From: Corynebacterium singulare
GTDB taxonomy: Bacteria > Actinomycetota > Actinomycetes > Mycobacteriales > Mycobacteriaceae
Reading direction: 5' to 3'
Assembly (NCBI RefSeq): GCF_000833575.1
Contig: NZ_CP010827.1
Coordinates: forward strand, 872,980-936,979
Length of the DNA stretch: 64,000 nucleotides
Positions 20,652 through 27,342 of this stretch are shown in pieces (position 1 is the stretch's first letter; every line of letters starts with the position of its first letter). A program made the translations under genes and the position numbers. Under the pieces are notes generated by a model. That model saw only the letters and a program-made list of their open reading frames with translations. It did no database searches and was not told the origin of the DNA.

Positions 20652-20657
20652 TATACT
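20652..20657 (+). promoter_or_regulatory. -10 box upstream of fkpA
   Basis: TATACT about 75 bp before the FKBP start fits the actinobacterial sigma-A -10 consensus. No good -35 is seen. Confidence 0.4.
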
Positions 20658-20732
20658 GGGGGCGATGTGGCTCGGCCTTAAGTATTTGCAGCCACCAAAG
20701 AAGAAAAATTTATCCAAGGAGGAGATCCCCCA

Positions 20733-21089
20733 ATGGACAAGCCCGTAATCGAGCCGGCAACGGAGCCCGCTCCCCAAGACCTTGTCATTGAAGACATCGT
20801 GGTGGGTGACGGTGCCGAGGCCCAGCCGGGCGGCTTCGTTGAGGTCCACTACGTTGGCGTTGACTACGAGACGAACCAGGAGTTCGATTCTTCGTGGGGC
20901 CGCGGTCAGTCGATCGAGTTCCCGCTGACCGGCCTCATCGCCGGTTGGCAGGAAGGTATCCCGGGTATGAAGGTGGGTGGCCGCCGTAAGCTTGTCATCC
21001 CGCCGGAGAAGGCCTATGGACCTGCCGGTGGCGCACACCCGCTGTCTGGCCGCACCCTGACCTTCGTCATTGACCTGATTCGCGCCTAA
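20733..21089 (+). CDS. fkpA: FKBP-type peptidyl-prolyl isomerase
   Basis: 118 aa, one FKBP domain with no signal peptide, so cytoplasmic. VEVHYVGVDYETNQEFDSSW, the GWQEGIPGMKVGGRRKLVIP loop and the terminal LTFVIDLI are canonical; the active-site residues Y, F, D, W and I are in place. It catalyses proline cis-trans isomerisation in protein folding. AAGGAGG lies before ATG. Located just downstream of gltA, as in other corynebacteria. Confidence 0.95.
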   Translation: MDKPVIEPATEPAPQDLVIEDIVVGDGAEAQPGGFVEVHYVGVDYETNQEFDSSWGRGQSIEFPLTGLIAGWQEGIPGMKVGGRRKLVIPPEKAYGPAGGAHPLSGRTLTFVIDLIRA

Positions 21090-21110
21090 ACCGCGCACAC
21101 GAGGGTACGT

Positions 21111-21167
21111 GCCCCGCCTCTTTCTCCCCAGTGCCGTGATAGGCGCTGAGGGGGAAATGGGCGGGGC
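21111..21167 (+). terminator. Large hairpin after fkpA
   Basis: GCCCCGCC...GGGCGGGGC encloses a second stem TTTCTCCCCAGTGCC / GGCGCTGAGGGGGAAA. This extended GC-rich structure lies 22 bp after the stop codon. It lacks a T-run. Confidence 0.65.
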
Positions 21168-21196
21168 ATACGGCGTATATGGGGATGGTAAGAACG

Positions 21197-21220
21197 GTGT
21201 CCCCAAAAATCGGGGGACAC
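21197..21220 (+). terminator. Second hairpin before the aldo/keto reductase
   Basis: GTGTCCCC / GGGGACAC forms a perfect 8-bp stem around an A-rich loop. It could be a back-up terminator or an operator of the following gene. Confidence 0.45.
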
Positions 21221-21282
21221 GATAGGTGTGTGATTGCGCTCGGCGGCCCCACGGTGTGCCGCAGTGGGGCACAATGGGGGAC

Positions 21283-22134
21283 ATGAGTGTCCCACAAACC
21301 ACGTTTAATGATGACCGCGAGATGCCGTTGCTGGGTCTCGGAACCTACAAACTGCGCGGTGAGGATCTCACCCGCTGCGTGCGCGAGGCTATCGAGCTGG
21401 GCTACCGCCACTTTGATACAGCAACTCTCTATGAGAATGAGACGGAGCTAGGTCACGCTTTGGCCGACGCCATGAAGGCCGGTGACGTCACTCGTGATGA
21501 GCTCTTCATCACCAGCAAGGTCTGGCATGACCACCACGGCAAAGGCAAGGTGGACTTGGCTTTCCGTGAGTCTCTGGACAAGCTGCAGCTGGACTACCTT
21601 GACCTGTACCTTATCCACTGGCCCTGGCCACAGGGAGGGCTCTACGTGGAGACATTCGAGGAAATGGCTCGTTTGCAGGGCATGGGGCAGATTGCCTCCA
21701 TTGGTGTGGCAAACTTCTACGAGGAGACCCTCCAGGAGCTCATGGCAAAGACTGGCATCGTGCCTGTTCTGAACCAGGTGGAGCTGCACCCGGGCTTTAC
21801 GCAGCCGGGGCTGCGGGAATTCCACGACAATCACGACATTGTCACAGAGGCCTGGTCGCCGCTGGCGCGCGGTGTCATCCTCAACAACCCCGAGGTTGCC
21901 GCCGTTGCAGAGAAGCACGGCATCACTCCTGGGCAGGCGGTGCTGGCTTATCTGATGGCGAAGGGGATTTCTGTCATCCCGAAGTCCAGCCGTCGCGAGC
22001 GCCTTGAGGAGAATTTCGCGGCTGCCACGATCGAATTGACCCGCGAGGACATCGAGGTTCTTGATTCCCTTGACGGCCGTGAGGGATTTGGACGCATGTT
22101 CAAGGATCCGCGCGAGTTCCCCGGAGCTGAGTAA
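21283..22134 (+). CDS. Aldo/keto reductase
   Basis: 283 aa from ATG 21283 (MSVPQTTFNDDREMPLLGLG), which has GGGGGAC close upstream. An earlier in-frame start gives an implausible Cys/Arg-rich leader. The AKR signatures are present: GYRHFDTATLYENE with catalytic D and Y, the SKVWHDHH segment with the catalytic lysine, LDLYLIHWPWP, and the NADPH-binding PKSSRRERLEENFAA. It reduces aldehydes or 2,5-diketo-gluconate-like substrates; the exact one is unknown. Monocistronic. Confidence 0.92.
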   Translation: MSVPQTTFNDDREMPLLGLGTYKLRGEDLTRCVREAIELGYRHFDTATLYENETELGHALADAMKAGDVTRDELFITSKVWHDHHGKGKVDLAFRESLDKLQLDYLDLYLIHWPWPQGGLYVETFEEMARLQGMGQIASIGVANFYEETLQELMAKTGIVPVLNQVELHPGFTQPGLREFHDNHDIVTEAWSPLARGVILNNPEVAAVAEKHGITPGQAVLAYLMAKGISVIPKSSRRERLEENFAAATIELTREDIEVLDSLDGREGFGRMFKDPREFPGAE

Positions 22135-22157
22135 CCCCGCGCATACTGAGACAAGCT

Positions 22158-22243
22158 AGCCCGTCTTTCTTCACGTCACGTCGCCCGATTCTCCCGCCAG
22201 TGCTGGGGGAGGGGGAGGCTCGGGAAGTGGAGGAAGGCGGGTT
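22158..22243 (+). terminator. Extended hairpin after the aldo/keto reductase
   Basis: An outer wobble-rich stem (AGCCCGTCTTTC with GGAAGGCGGGTTT) encloses inner pairs CCCGA / TCGGG and TCTCCC / GGGGGA. It is the likely terminator of the preceding gene. Confidence 0.5.
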
Positions 22244-22382
22244 TCGCTGTGTCCAATCACGCAACGGGGAGAGGCGTTGGGCAATGAAGTGACGATTTCT
22301 CTTCGCACGTTGTTAAGTCGTCGGCTAGAACTCTGCTAACTTTTGGTTCGCTAAATTAGATTTGAGCGGGCGGTGAATTAGC

Positions 22383-22433
22383 GGGGGTGCCAAGAATCGG
22401 GGGATAGGTGCATGTTGTAGTGCATCGCGGGGG
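22383..22433 (+). promoter_or_regulatory. Three G5 runs, candidate RamA-type sites
   Basis: GGGGG occurs at 22383, 22399 and 22429, twice as GGGGGTG. RamA of C. glutamicum binds G4-6/C4-6 stretches bounded by T/C or A, and mctC is one of its targets there. This is a resemblance only. Confidence 0.35.
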
Positions 22434-22512
22434 TGGCTGATGTTAAGGTGGGCAACTTTTCTTGGCAGGATTTACAACCTTGCAGAGTCTGTTCGGTAAC
22501 TTACAGATCAAG

Positions 22513-22561
22513 ACAAAACGTGACCGAGGGCACTGTCCCTCATTCCCGGTGGACGTTTTGT
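22513..22561 (+). promoter_or_regulatory. Nested hairpin in the leader of the mctC operon
   Basis: ACAAAACGT (22513-22521) pairs with ACGTTTTGT (22553-22561). Inside, ACCG pairs with CGGT, and GAGGG pairs with CCCTC. The structure ends about 20 nt before the AAAGGAG ribosome site of the DUF485 gene, so folding could gate translation or transcription. Experimental function is unknown. Confidence 0.5.
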
Positions 22562-22591
22562 GCAGAAATAATTTCCACAAAGGAGAGCGAC

Positions 22592-22936
22592 ATGACTGAT
22601 GCACCTGCCTCGCTTAACTCGCGCCGCGAACCTACGCCGCAAGAGTTTATTGCCATGCGGGATAGCCCCCAGTTCAGCAAACTGCGCGGAACCTACCGCA
22701 AGTTCACTTTCCCCATGACCGTGGCCTTCTTTCTGTGGTACGTCCTGTACGTACTTGCAGCCGTGTTTGCGCCGGAGTTCATGGGAACTGAAATTGGTGG
22801 CGGCTGGAACATTGGCCTTGTATTCGGCTTGGCTCAGTTTCTGACCACCTTCGTCATTACGTACATCTACGTCAATTACGCCAACAAGAACATTGAGCCG
22901 CAGTCAGCGGCCATTCGCCAGGAACTGGAGGGCTAA
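22592..22936 (+). CDS. DUF485 membrane protein
   Basis: 114 aa from ATG 22592, with AAAGGAGAGCGAC directly upstream; the in-frame upstream extension is rejected. Two transmembrane helices lie at about residues 41-62 (FPMTVAFFLWYVLYVLAAVF) and 77-99. DUF485 proteins are small partners encoded just before ActP/MctC-type solute:sodium symporters, and the stop is 3 bp before mctC ATG. Probably an accessory or stability subunit of the transporter. Confidence 0.92.
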   Translation: MTDAPASLNSRREPTPQEFIAMRDSPQFSKLRGTYRKFTFPMTVAFFLWYVLYVLAAVFAPEFMGTEIGGGWNIGLVFGLAQFLTTFVITYIYVNYANKNIEPQSAAIRQELEG

Positions 22937-22939
22937 ACA

Positions 22940-24586
22940 ATGCAGACCTTTACTGTCGCCGCAGCGGAATCCTCCGCCGGCAATCCGATTCTGAACATCG
23001 GCGTTTTCGCCGCCTTCTTGGTTATCACCATGTACGTGGTGCTTCGTGCCGGAAAGTCCACCAAAGAAGCGTCGGACTTCTATACCGGTGGCGGTAGCTT
23101 CTCCGGCCGTCAGAACGGCCTTGCTATCTCCGGTGACTACCTCTCCGCGGCATCCTTCCTTGGAATCGTTGGTGCCGTAGCACTGAACGGATATGACGGC
23201 TTCCTGTACTCGGTCGGCTTCTTCGTCGCCTGGCTCGTAGCTCTTATGCTCGTGGCGGAGCCGATGCGTAACGTCGGCCGCTTCACCATGGCAGACGTGT
23301 TGTCCTTCCGCCTTAAGCAGCGCCCGGTCCGCGTGGCAGCAGCCATCTCGACCTTGTTTGTGTCGCTGTTCTACCTCATCGCGCAGATGGCCGGTGCAGG
23401 TTCCCTCGTGGCCGTGCTGCTGAATATCCACGATTTCAAGTGGCAGGCAGTCGTGGTCGGCATCGTGGGAATCCTCATGATCGTTTACGTTCTCATCGGT
23501 GGCATGAAGGGCACCACCTACGTGCAGATGATCAAGGCCGTGCTTCTGGTGACCGGTGTGGTCATCATGTGCATTCTGACCTTCGTCATGCTCAAAGGTG
23601 GCTTTAGCACGCTCTTTAGCCAGGCTATTGATATGCACGCTAACTCCGCTGCGATCAAGGAGGGCGGCTATGAGGCCTCCCAGATTATGGAGCCGGGTCT
23701 GAAGTATGGCAAGAACCTGACCACCAAGCTTGACTTTATCTCCCTGGGTATTGCGCTCGTTCTGGGCGTTGGCGGTCTGCCGCACGTTCTCATGCGTTTC
23801 TACACGGTGCCGACTGCCACCGAGGCTCGCCGCTCCGTTACGTGGGCCATCGTTATTATCGGTGCCTTCTACCTCATGACCCTGGTTCTGGGCTACGGTG
23901 CTGCCGCTTTGGTTGGTCCGGACCGCATCCTCGCTGCGCCGGGTGGTGCAAACTCTGCGGCGCCGTTGCTAGCACTGGAAATCGGCGGTTCCATCTTCAT
24001 GGCGGTTATCTCCGCGGTGGCGTTTGCTACAGTCCTTGCCGTTGTGGCAGGCCTGGCCATTACCGCGTCCGCGTCTATCGCGCACGATGTCTACCACTCT
24101 GTCATCCGCAACGGCGAGTCCACCGAGGCCGAGCAAGTCCGCGTCTCCCAGATCACCGTGGTTATTCTCGGTATAGCGTCCATCATCCTGGGTATTCTCG
24201 CCATGACTCAGAACGTCGCCTTCCTGGTGTCCCTGGCCTTCGCCGTTGCCGCCTCTGCGAACTTGCCGACTATCCTGTACTCCCTGTACTGGCGTCGTTT
24301 CAACACCGCAGGCGCAGTGGCCTCGATGTACACCGGCGTTATCTCGTGTCTGGTGCTCATCTTCCTGTCCCCGGCAGTATCCGGAACTCCGACCTCGATG
24401 TTCCCTAACGCTGACTGGTCTATCTTCCCGCTGTCCTCCCCGGGTCTTGTGACCATCCCTTTGGCGTTCTTTGCAGGCTGGATCGTGTCCATCATGACTC
24501 CGCCGGACAACCTCGAAGAGCTCTCCGCCGAGATGGAGGTTCGTTCCCTGACCGGTGTCGGCGTTGAGGCTCCGGTTGACCACTAA
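22940..24586 (+). CDS. mctC: Monocarboxylate transporter MctC (SSS family)
   Basis: 548 aa with about 13 transmembrane helices. FYTGGGSFSGRQNGLAISGDYLSAASFLGI is the solute:sodium symporter start, followed by GGMKGTTYVQMIKA and GGLPHVLMRFYTV. In C. glutamicum MctC takes up pyruvate, acetate and propionate by proton or sodium symport, and the DUF485 gene plus surrounding gene order (gltA, fkpA upstream) support orthology. A short CCACTA / TAGTGG hairpin overlaps the stop codon. Confidence 0.93.
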   Translation: MQTFTVAAAESSAGNPILNIGVFAAFLVITMYVVLRAGKSTKEASDFYTGGGSFSGRQNGLAISGDYLSAASFLGIVGAVALNGYDGFLYSVGFFVAWLVALMLVAEPMRNVGRFTMADVLSFRLKQRPVRVAAAISTLFVSLFYLIAQMAGAGSLVAVLLNIHDFKWQAVVVGIVGILMIVYVLIGGMKGTTYVQMIKAVLLVTGVVIMCILTFVMLKGGFSTLFSQAIDMHANSAAIKEGGYEASQIMEPGLKYGKNLTTKLDFISLGIALVLGVGGLPHVLMRFYTVPTATEARRSVTWAIVIIGAFYLMTLVLGYGAAALVGPDRILAAPGGANSAAPLLALEIGGSIFMAVISAVAFATVLAVVAGLAITASASIAHDVYHSVIRNGESTEAEQVRVSQITVVILGIASIILGILAMTQNVAFLVSLAFAVAASANLPTILYSLYWRRFNTAGAVASMYTGVISCLVLIFLSPAVSGTPTSMFPNADWSIFPLSSPGLVTIPLAFFAGWIVSIMTPPDNLEELSAEMEVRSLTGVGVEAPVDH

Positions 24587-24637
24587 GACAATAGTGGATC
24601 ACTACTTCTAGGAGGGAAGCGGGTAAACTCACACTCC

Positions 24638-25657
24638 GTGTTTAACTCGCAGCCATCGCACAGGGCGGTATCAGCACGAGCTGGTGCCGCCCTTCTGGCG
24701 TGCGTACTTGGTGCATCGGTTCTCATCGCTTGCGCGCCGCCGAATGAGCAGGATTCAGACTCAGGTCGTGCTACGAGATCCGCACCTGCGACGCTAGCGC
24801 CCGTCTCGCACAGGAAAGGTGCACCGCAGCTGGCTGGCGTTGATGACAGCGTGGGTCAATTCCTCACAGGTGATAAGTCGAAGTCCATTACGTACTACCG
24901 CATCGAGACCGGAATGCACATGGGCTCGCCGACAGAGCACCAACCCCGCTATGCGCTGAGCCTGATCAAGCTCTACATCGCCACCTATGTCATCGAGCAT
25001 GGCTCCTTCGAAGACAAATACCTCGCGTTGGAGATGATTGCTGATTCATCCGACGAGAGCGCCGGGAAGCTTTTTGAGAAATATCCACGGTCTATCGACT
25101 CGATTGCCAGGGAGTATGGTCTTACCTCAACCAAGGCAGGGAAGGACTGGGGGCATTCGAAAACGTCGACCTATGACGTGGTCAGATTCATTGTGCAGCT
25201 CATGGAGGATGACCCTACCCACCCGGTACTCGTGGCCATGGCTCACGCCGACGAGGTGTCTGCTGACGGATACCAGCAGGATTATGGCACTGCTGCGCTA
25301 AGCGACGTCGTCGGTACGAAGTGGGGATGGTCCGACAGTAAGGACCGCCACTCCTCGGTTTCCTTCAGCGAAAATTTCGTCGTTGCCGCATCTATTGAGG
25401 GCTCGGCGAGTGAACTTACCTCGTATGTCCGCAAAGAAATCACCGGCAAGAGCCTGGTTAAGGGAAATAATCTGAATAAGGAAGCTCTAGCCAATCCGTC
25501 CTTCACCACGTCGACGGTGGCCACTGCTTCGTCGTCTGAAACGACGAAGCCCTCGTCGAGCACTGCGACCACGTCATCGACGACGAAGAAACCAAAGACA
25601 AAGAAAAAGGCGACGTCGACAGTCGCGTCAACGTCGCCGTCATCAGACAAAAAGTAA
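24638..25657 (+). CDS. Lipoprotein with beta-lactamase-like SxxK and KWG motifs
   Basis: 339 aa, GTG start. A lipoprotein signal ends at LIAC (Cys32). The domain at about 65-260 has S108-L-I-K111 in a helix after YALSLIKLYIA, an SSDESA segment (137-142) at the place of the SxN motif, and TKWG (227-230) where KTG is expected, followed by a strand-like VSFSENFVVAASIEG. This is the layout of class A beta-lactamase/PBP-like serine hydrolases, but distant. The C-terminal 70 residues are a Ser/Thr/Lys-rich tail likely to lie in the cell wall. Substrate is unknown; a peptidoglycan or ester hydrolase is possible. Confidence 0.7.
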   Translation: MFNSQPSHRAVSARAGAALLACVLGASVLIACAPPNEQDSDSGRATRSAPATLAPVSHRKGAPQLAGVDDSVGQFLTGDKSKSITYYRIETGMHMGSPTEHQPRYALSLIKLYIATYVIEHGSFEDKYLALEMIADSSDESAGKLFEKYPRSIDSIAREYGLTSTKAGKDWGHSKTSTYDVVRFIVQLMEDDPTHPVLVAMAHADEVSADGYQQDYGTAALSDVVGTKWGWSDSKDRHSSVSFSENFVVAASIEGSASELTSYVRKEITGKSLVKGNNLNKEALANPSFTTSTVATASSSETTKPSSSTATTSSTTKKPKTKKKATSTVASTSPSSDKK

Positions 25658-25664
25658 CGGAGCC

Positions 25665-26591
25665 CTAGCCCATCGCCTTGCGTACAGTGTTAAGGACATC
25701 GATGGCGCCACGAACCTGGTCATTGCTGACTGAGGAGCCGGCGATGGTGATGCCATTTCCGCCGGCGCTGGAGCCGCGGCCGGTGGGATCGGGCAGGGAG
25801 ATGTCGGGCAGTGGAGCGTCGTTCGGCACAGCAGGGATGTCTTTGAGATCCGGCAGGGAGAGCGAACCGTCGCCCGGCGTCCACTGGCCCCAGTCGCGGG
25901 CGTACACGGTGTTGATATCACACGTGACGCCGTCGATAGTGGCCTGACGTTTAGCTGGCTGGTGGATGGTGGTGCGCGGATGAATCTTGCCGCCCGAACC
26001 CCAGTCGTGCATCCAAAAGAACTCACCAATTCCGTCAGCGACGCACCAGTCGATGACGTTGTAATTGCCATACACGCCCGTCTGGTATCCCGCGCCCGTC
26101 AGCGCGGTGGAGAAAGCCTCGAGGTAGGGGCGAATCTGATTCTCGTACTGTGCGCGCGTTGGGTTGTCATCGATAGCGATGTAAATCGGGCGGCCGGTCG
26201 GTCCTCCTGCGGCCTTATGGATGGCGATAGCCTGCGGGGCGTGGACACCGGCGCCGGCGGCCCCGTTGAGCCAGTCAGCAGTTTCTGCGCGGCCGAACTG
26301 ATAGATGGAGGCGGTCTTGAGGCCGGCAGCGGCGTTGGCCTTGGTCTCTGCCAAGGTTACGGGCTTGCCCTTCATCCACTGTGCATCAGGGCGGCGTTGG
26401 GAAACGTAGCGAATGGCGCCAAGGTGTCCGGCTGCTTTGATGGCGTTGGCTGAAGGGACACCAGCGGAGAAATCAATGATGGTGCCAAGTGCGGGGCCCA
26501 CTGCGAGGGCGGCGGGGGCTTGGCTGCCAACGGCACCAGCGGCTAGCGCAATGGCGCTGACCTTGAATAGGGAACGACGGGACAGGGACAC
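25665..26591 (-). CDS. DUF1906 glycoside-hydrolase-like secreted protein
   Basis: 308 aa. A twin-arginine signal (SRRSLFKVSAIALAAGAVG) with cleavage near residue 31 is followed by a TIM-barrel-like DUF1906 domain (GTIIDFSAGVPSANAI, LKTASIYQFGRAETADWLNG, YIAIDDNPT, GVYGNYNVIDWC, ending TIDGVTCDINTVYARDWGQW). This is the family of Rv2525c of M. tuberculosis, a Tat-exported cell-wall protein related to GH25-like lysozymes. The C-terminal tail (about 245-308) is Pro/Gly-rich with a short helix. It is convergent with the lipoprotein gene, 7 bp away. Confidence 0.88.
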   Translation of the reverse strand: MSLSRRSLFKVSAIALAAGAVGSQAPAALAVGPALGTIIDFSAGVPSANAIKAAGHLGAIRYVSQRRPDAQWMKGKPVTLAETKANAAAGLKTASIYQFGRAETADWLNGAAGAGVHAPQAIAIHKAAGGPTGRPIYIAIDDNPTRAQYENQIRPYLEAFSTALTGAGYQTGVYGNYNVIDWCVADGIGEFFWMHDWGSGGKIHPRTTIHQPAKRQATIDGVTCDINTVYARDWGQWTPGDGSLSLPDLKDIPAVPNDAPLPDISLPDPTGRGSSAGGNGITIAGSSVSNDQVRGAIDVLNTVRKAMG

Positions 26592-26775
26592 GGTTTCTCC
26601 TCAAGCGGGCTCATGGACGACGGCGCGGGGACAGGGATAGAAAGGCGCCGCATGTCACTACAGTTGACGGTAAAAGAGTATCTGGAAACACTCTAGTCAC
26701 AATGGTTGAAAATTGCATCACATGTAACTGGAAAAGTAACCCTAGTGGTGTAGCCCAGGACGATAGCCCTTGTGC

Positions 26776-27204
26776 TTAAGCTTCCTTTGTGCGGAAGGTG
26801 ACGGTGGTGGGGTTTTCCACCGTGCGGGATACCGTGCAGTCCTTGTCGTGAGAAATGCGCACGAGCCGCTCGATCATCGACTCTGCTTGGCGGCCGGCAT
26901 CGGTGTCGGGGAAGCGGAGGAAAAACTCCACGTCGACTTCGCTCAGCCGGGAAGCCCCGTCTTCGTTGATGCGGGTGCCGTCCACGTGGACGTCGAAAAG
27001 CTCAGGCTCTGCGCGCCGGGAAGTGACCACATCAACGTCGACTGCTGAGCACCCCGCCACGGCTGCCAGCAGCAGCTCGACTGGGCTGAGGAGGCCCTCA
27101 CCGGTTCCAAACTCGAGGGTGGCGCCGGCGGCATTTGTGGCGCGGTAGTGACCCGTATTGACGCGGGTAACGTCGACGCCGTACTTCTTCGTGATATTGC
27201 TCAT
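26776..27204 (-). CDS. OsmC-family protein
   Basis: 142 aa from ATG 27204 (MSNITKKYGVDV); a start 9 bp earlier is possible. The single OsmC/Ohr domain has the conserved cysteine in LLAAVAGCSAVDVDVV but only one obvious reactive cysteine in the usual frame (a second is in DKDCTVSRTV near the C-terminus, as in OsmC/Ohr peroxidases). OsmC/Ohr proteins reduce organic hydroperoxides with thiols. Monocistronic. Confidence 0.88.
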   Translation of the reverse strand: MSNITKKYGVDVTRVNTGHYRATNAAGATLEFGTGEGLLSPVELLLAAVAGCSAVDVDVVTSRRAEPELFDVHVDGTRINEDGASRLSEVDVEFFLRFPDTDAGRQAESMIERLVRISHDKDCTVSRTVENPTTVTFRTKEA

Positions 27205-27342
27205 GAGGGCCATCCTAGCGATTGAGTTCAGTTAAAAATTTATTCATATTGCGGACATGAAGGAGACAACTCGGAATACTATTCTTCAGTCGTCTCTTTC
27301 GGCCGATTCATCTCACCCACATTCACTTTGATTGGAAGTACT

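Larger units (their letters stand above)
22135..22591. other. Gene-free control region of the mctC operon
   Basis: 457 bp without a credible gene. It holds the terminator-like structure at 22158-22243, three G5 runs at 22383-22433 and a nested hairpin leader at 22513-22561, all ahead of the DUF485-mctC pair. In C. glutamicum this operon is activated by RamA and repressed by RamB. Confidence 0.6.

Noticed and set aside
22433..22591. Upstream extension of the DUF485 protein
   Set aside because: The in-frame extension reads through the leader hairpin and lacks a ribosome site; ATG 22592 has AAAGGAG directly before it.
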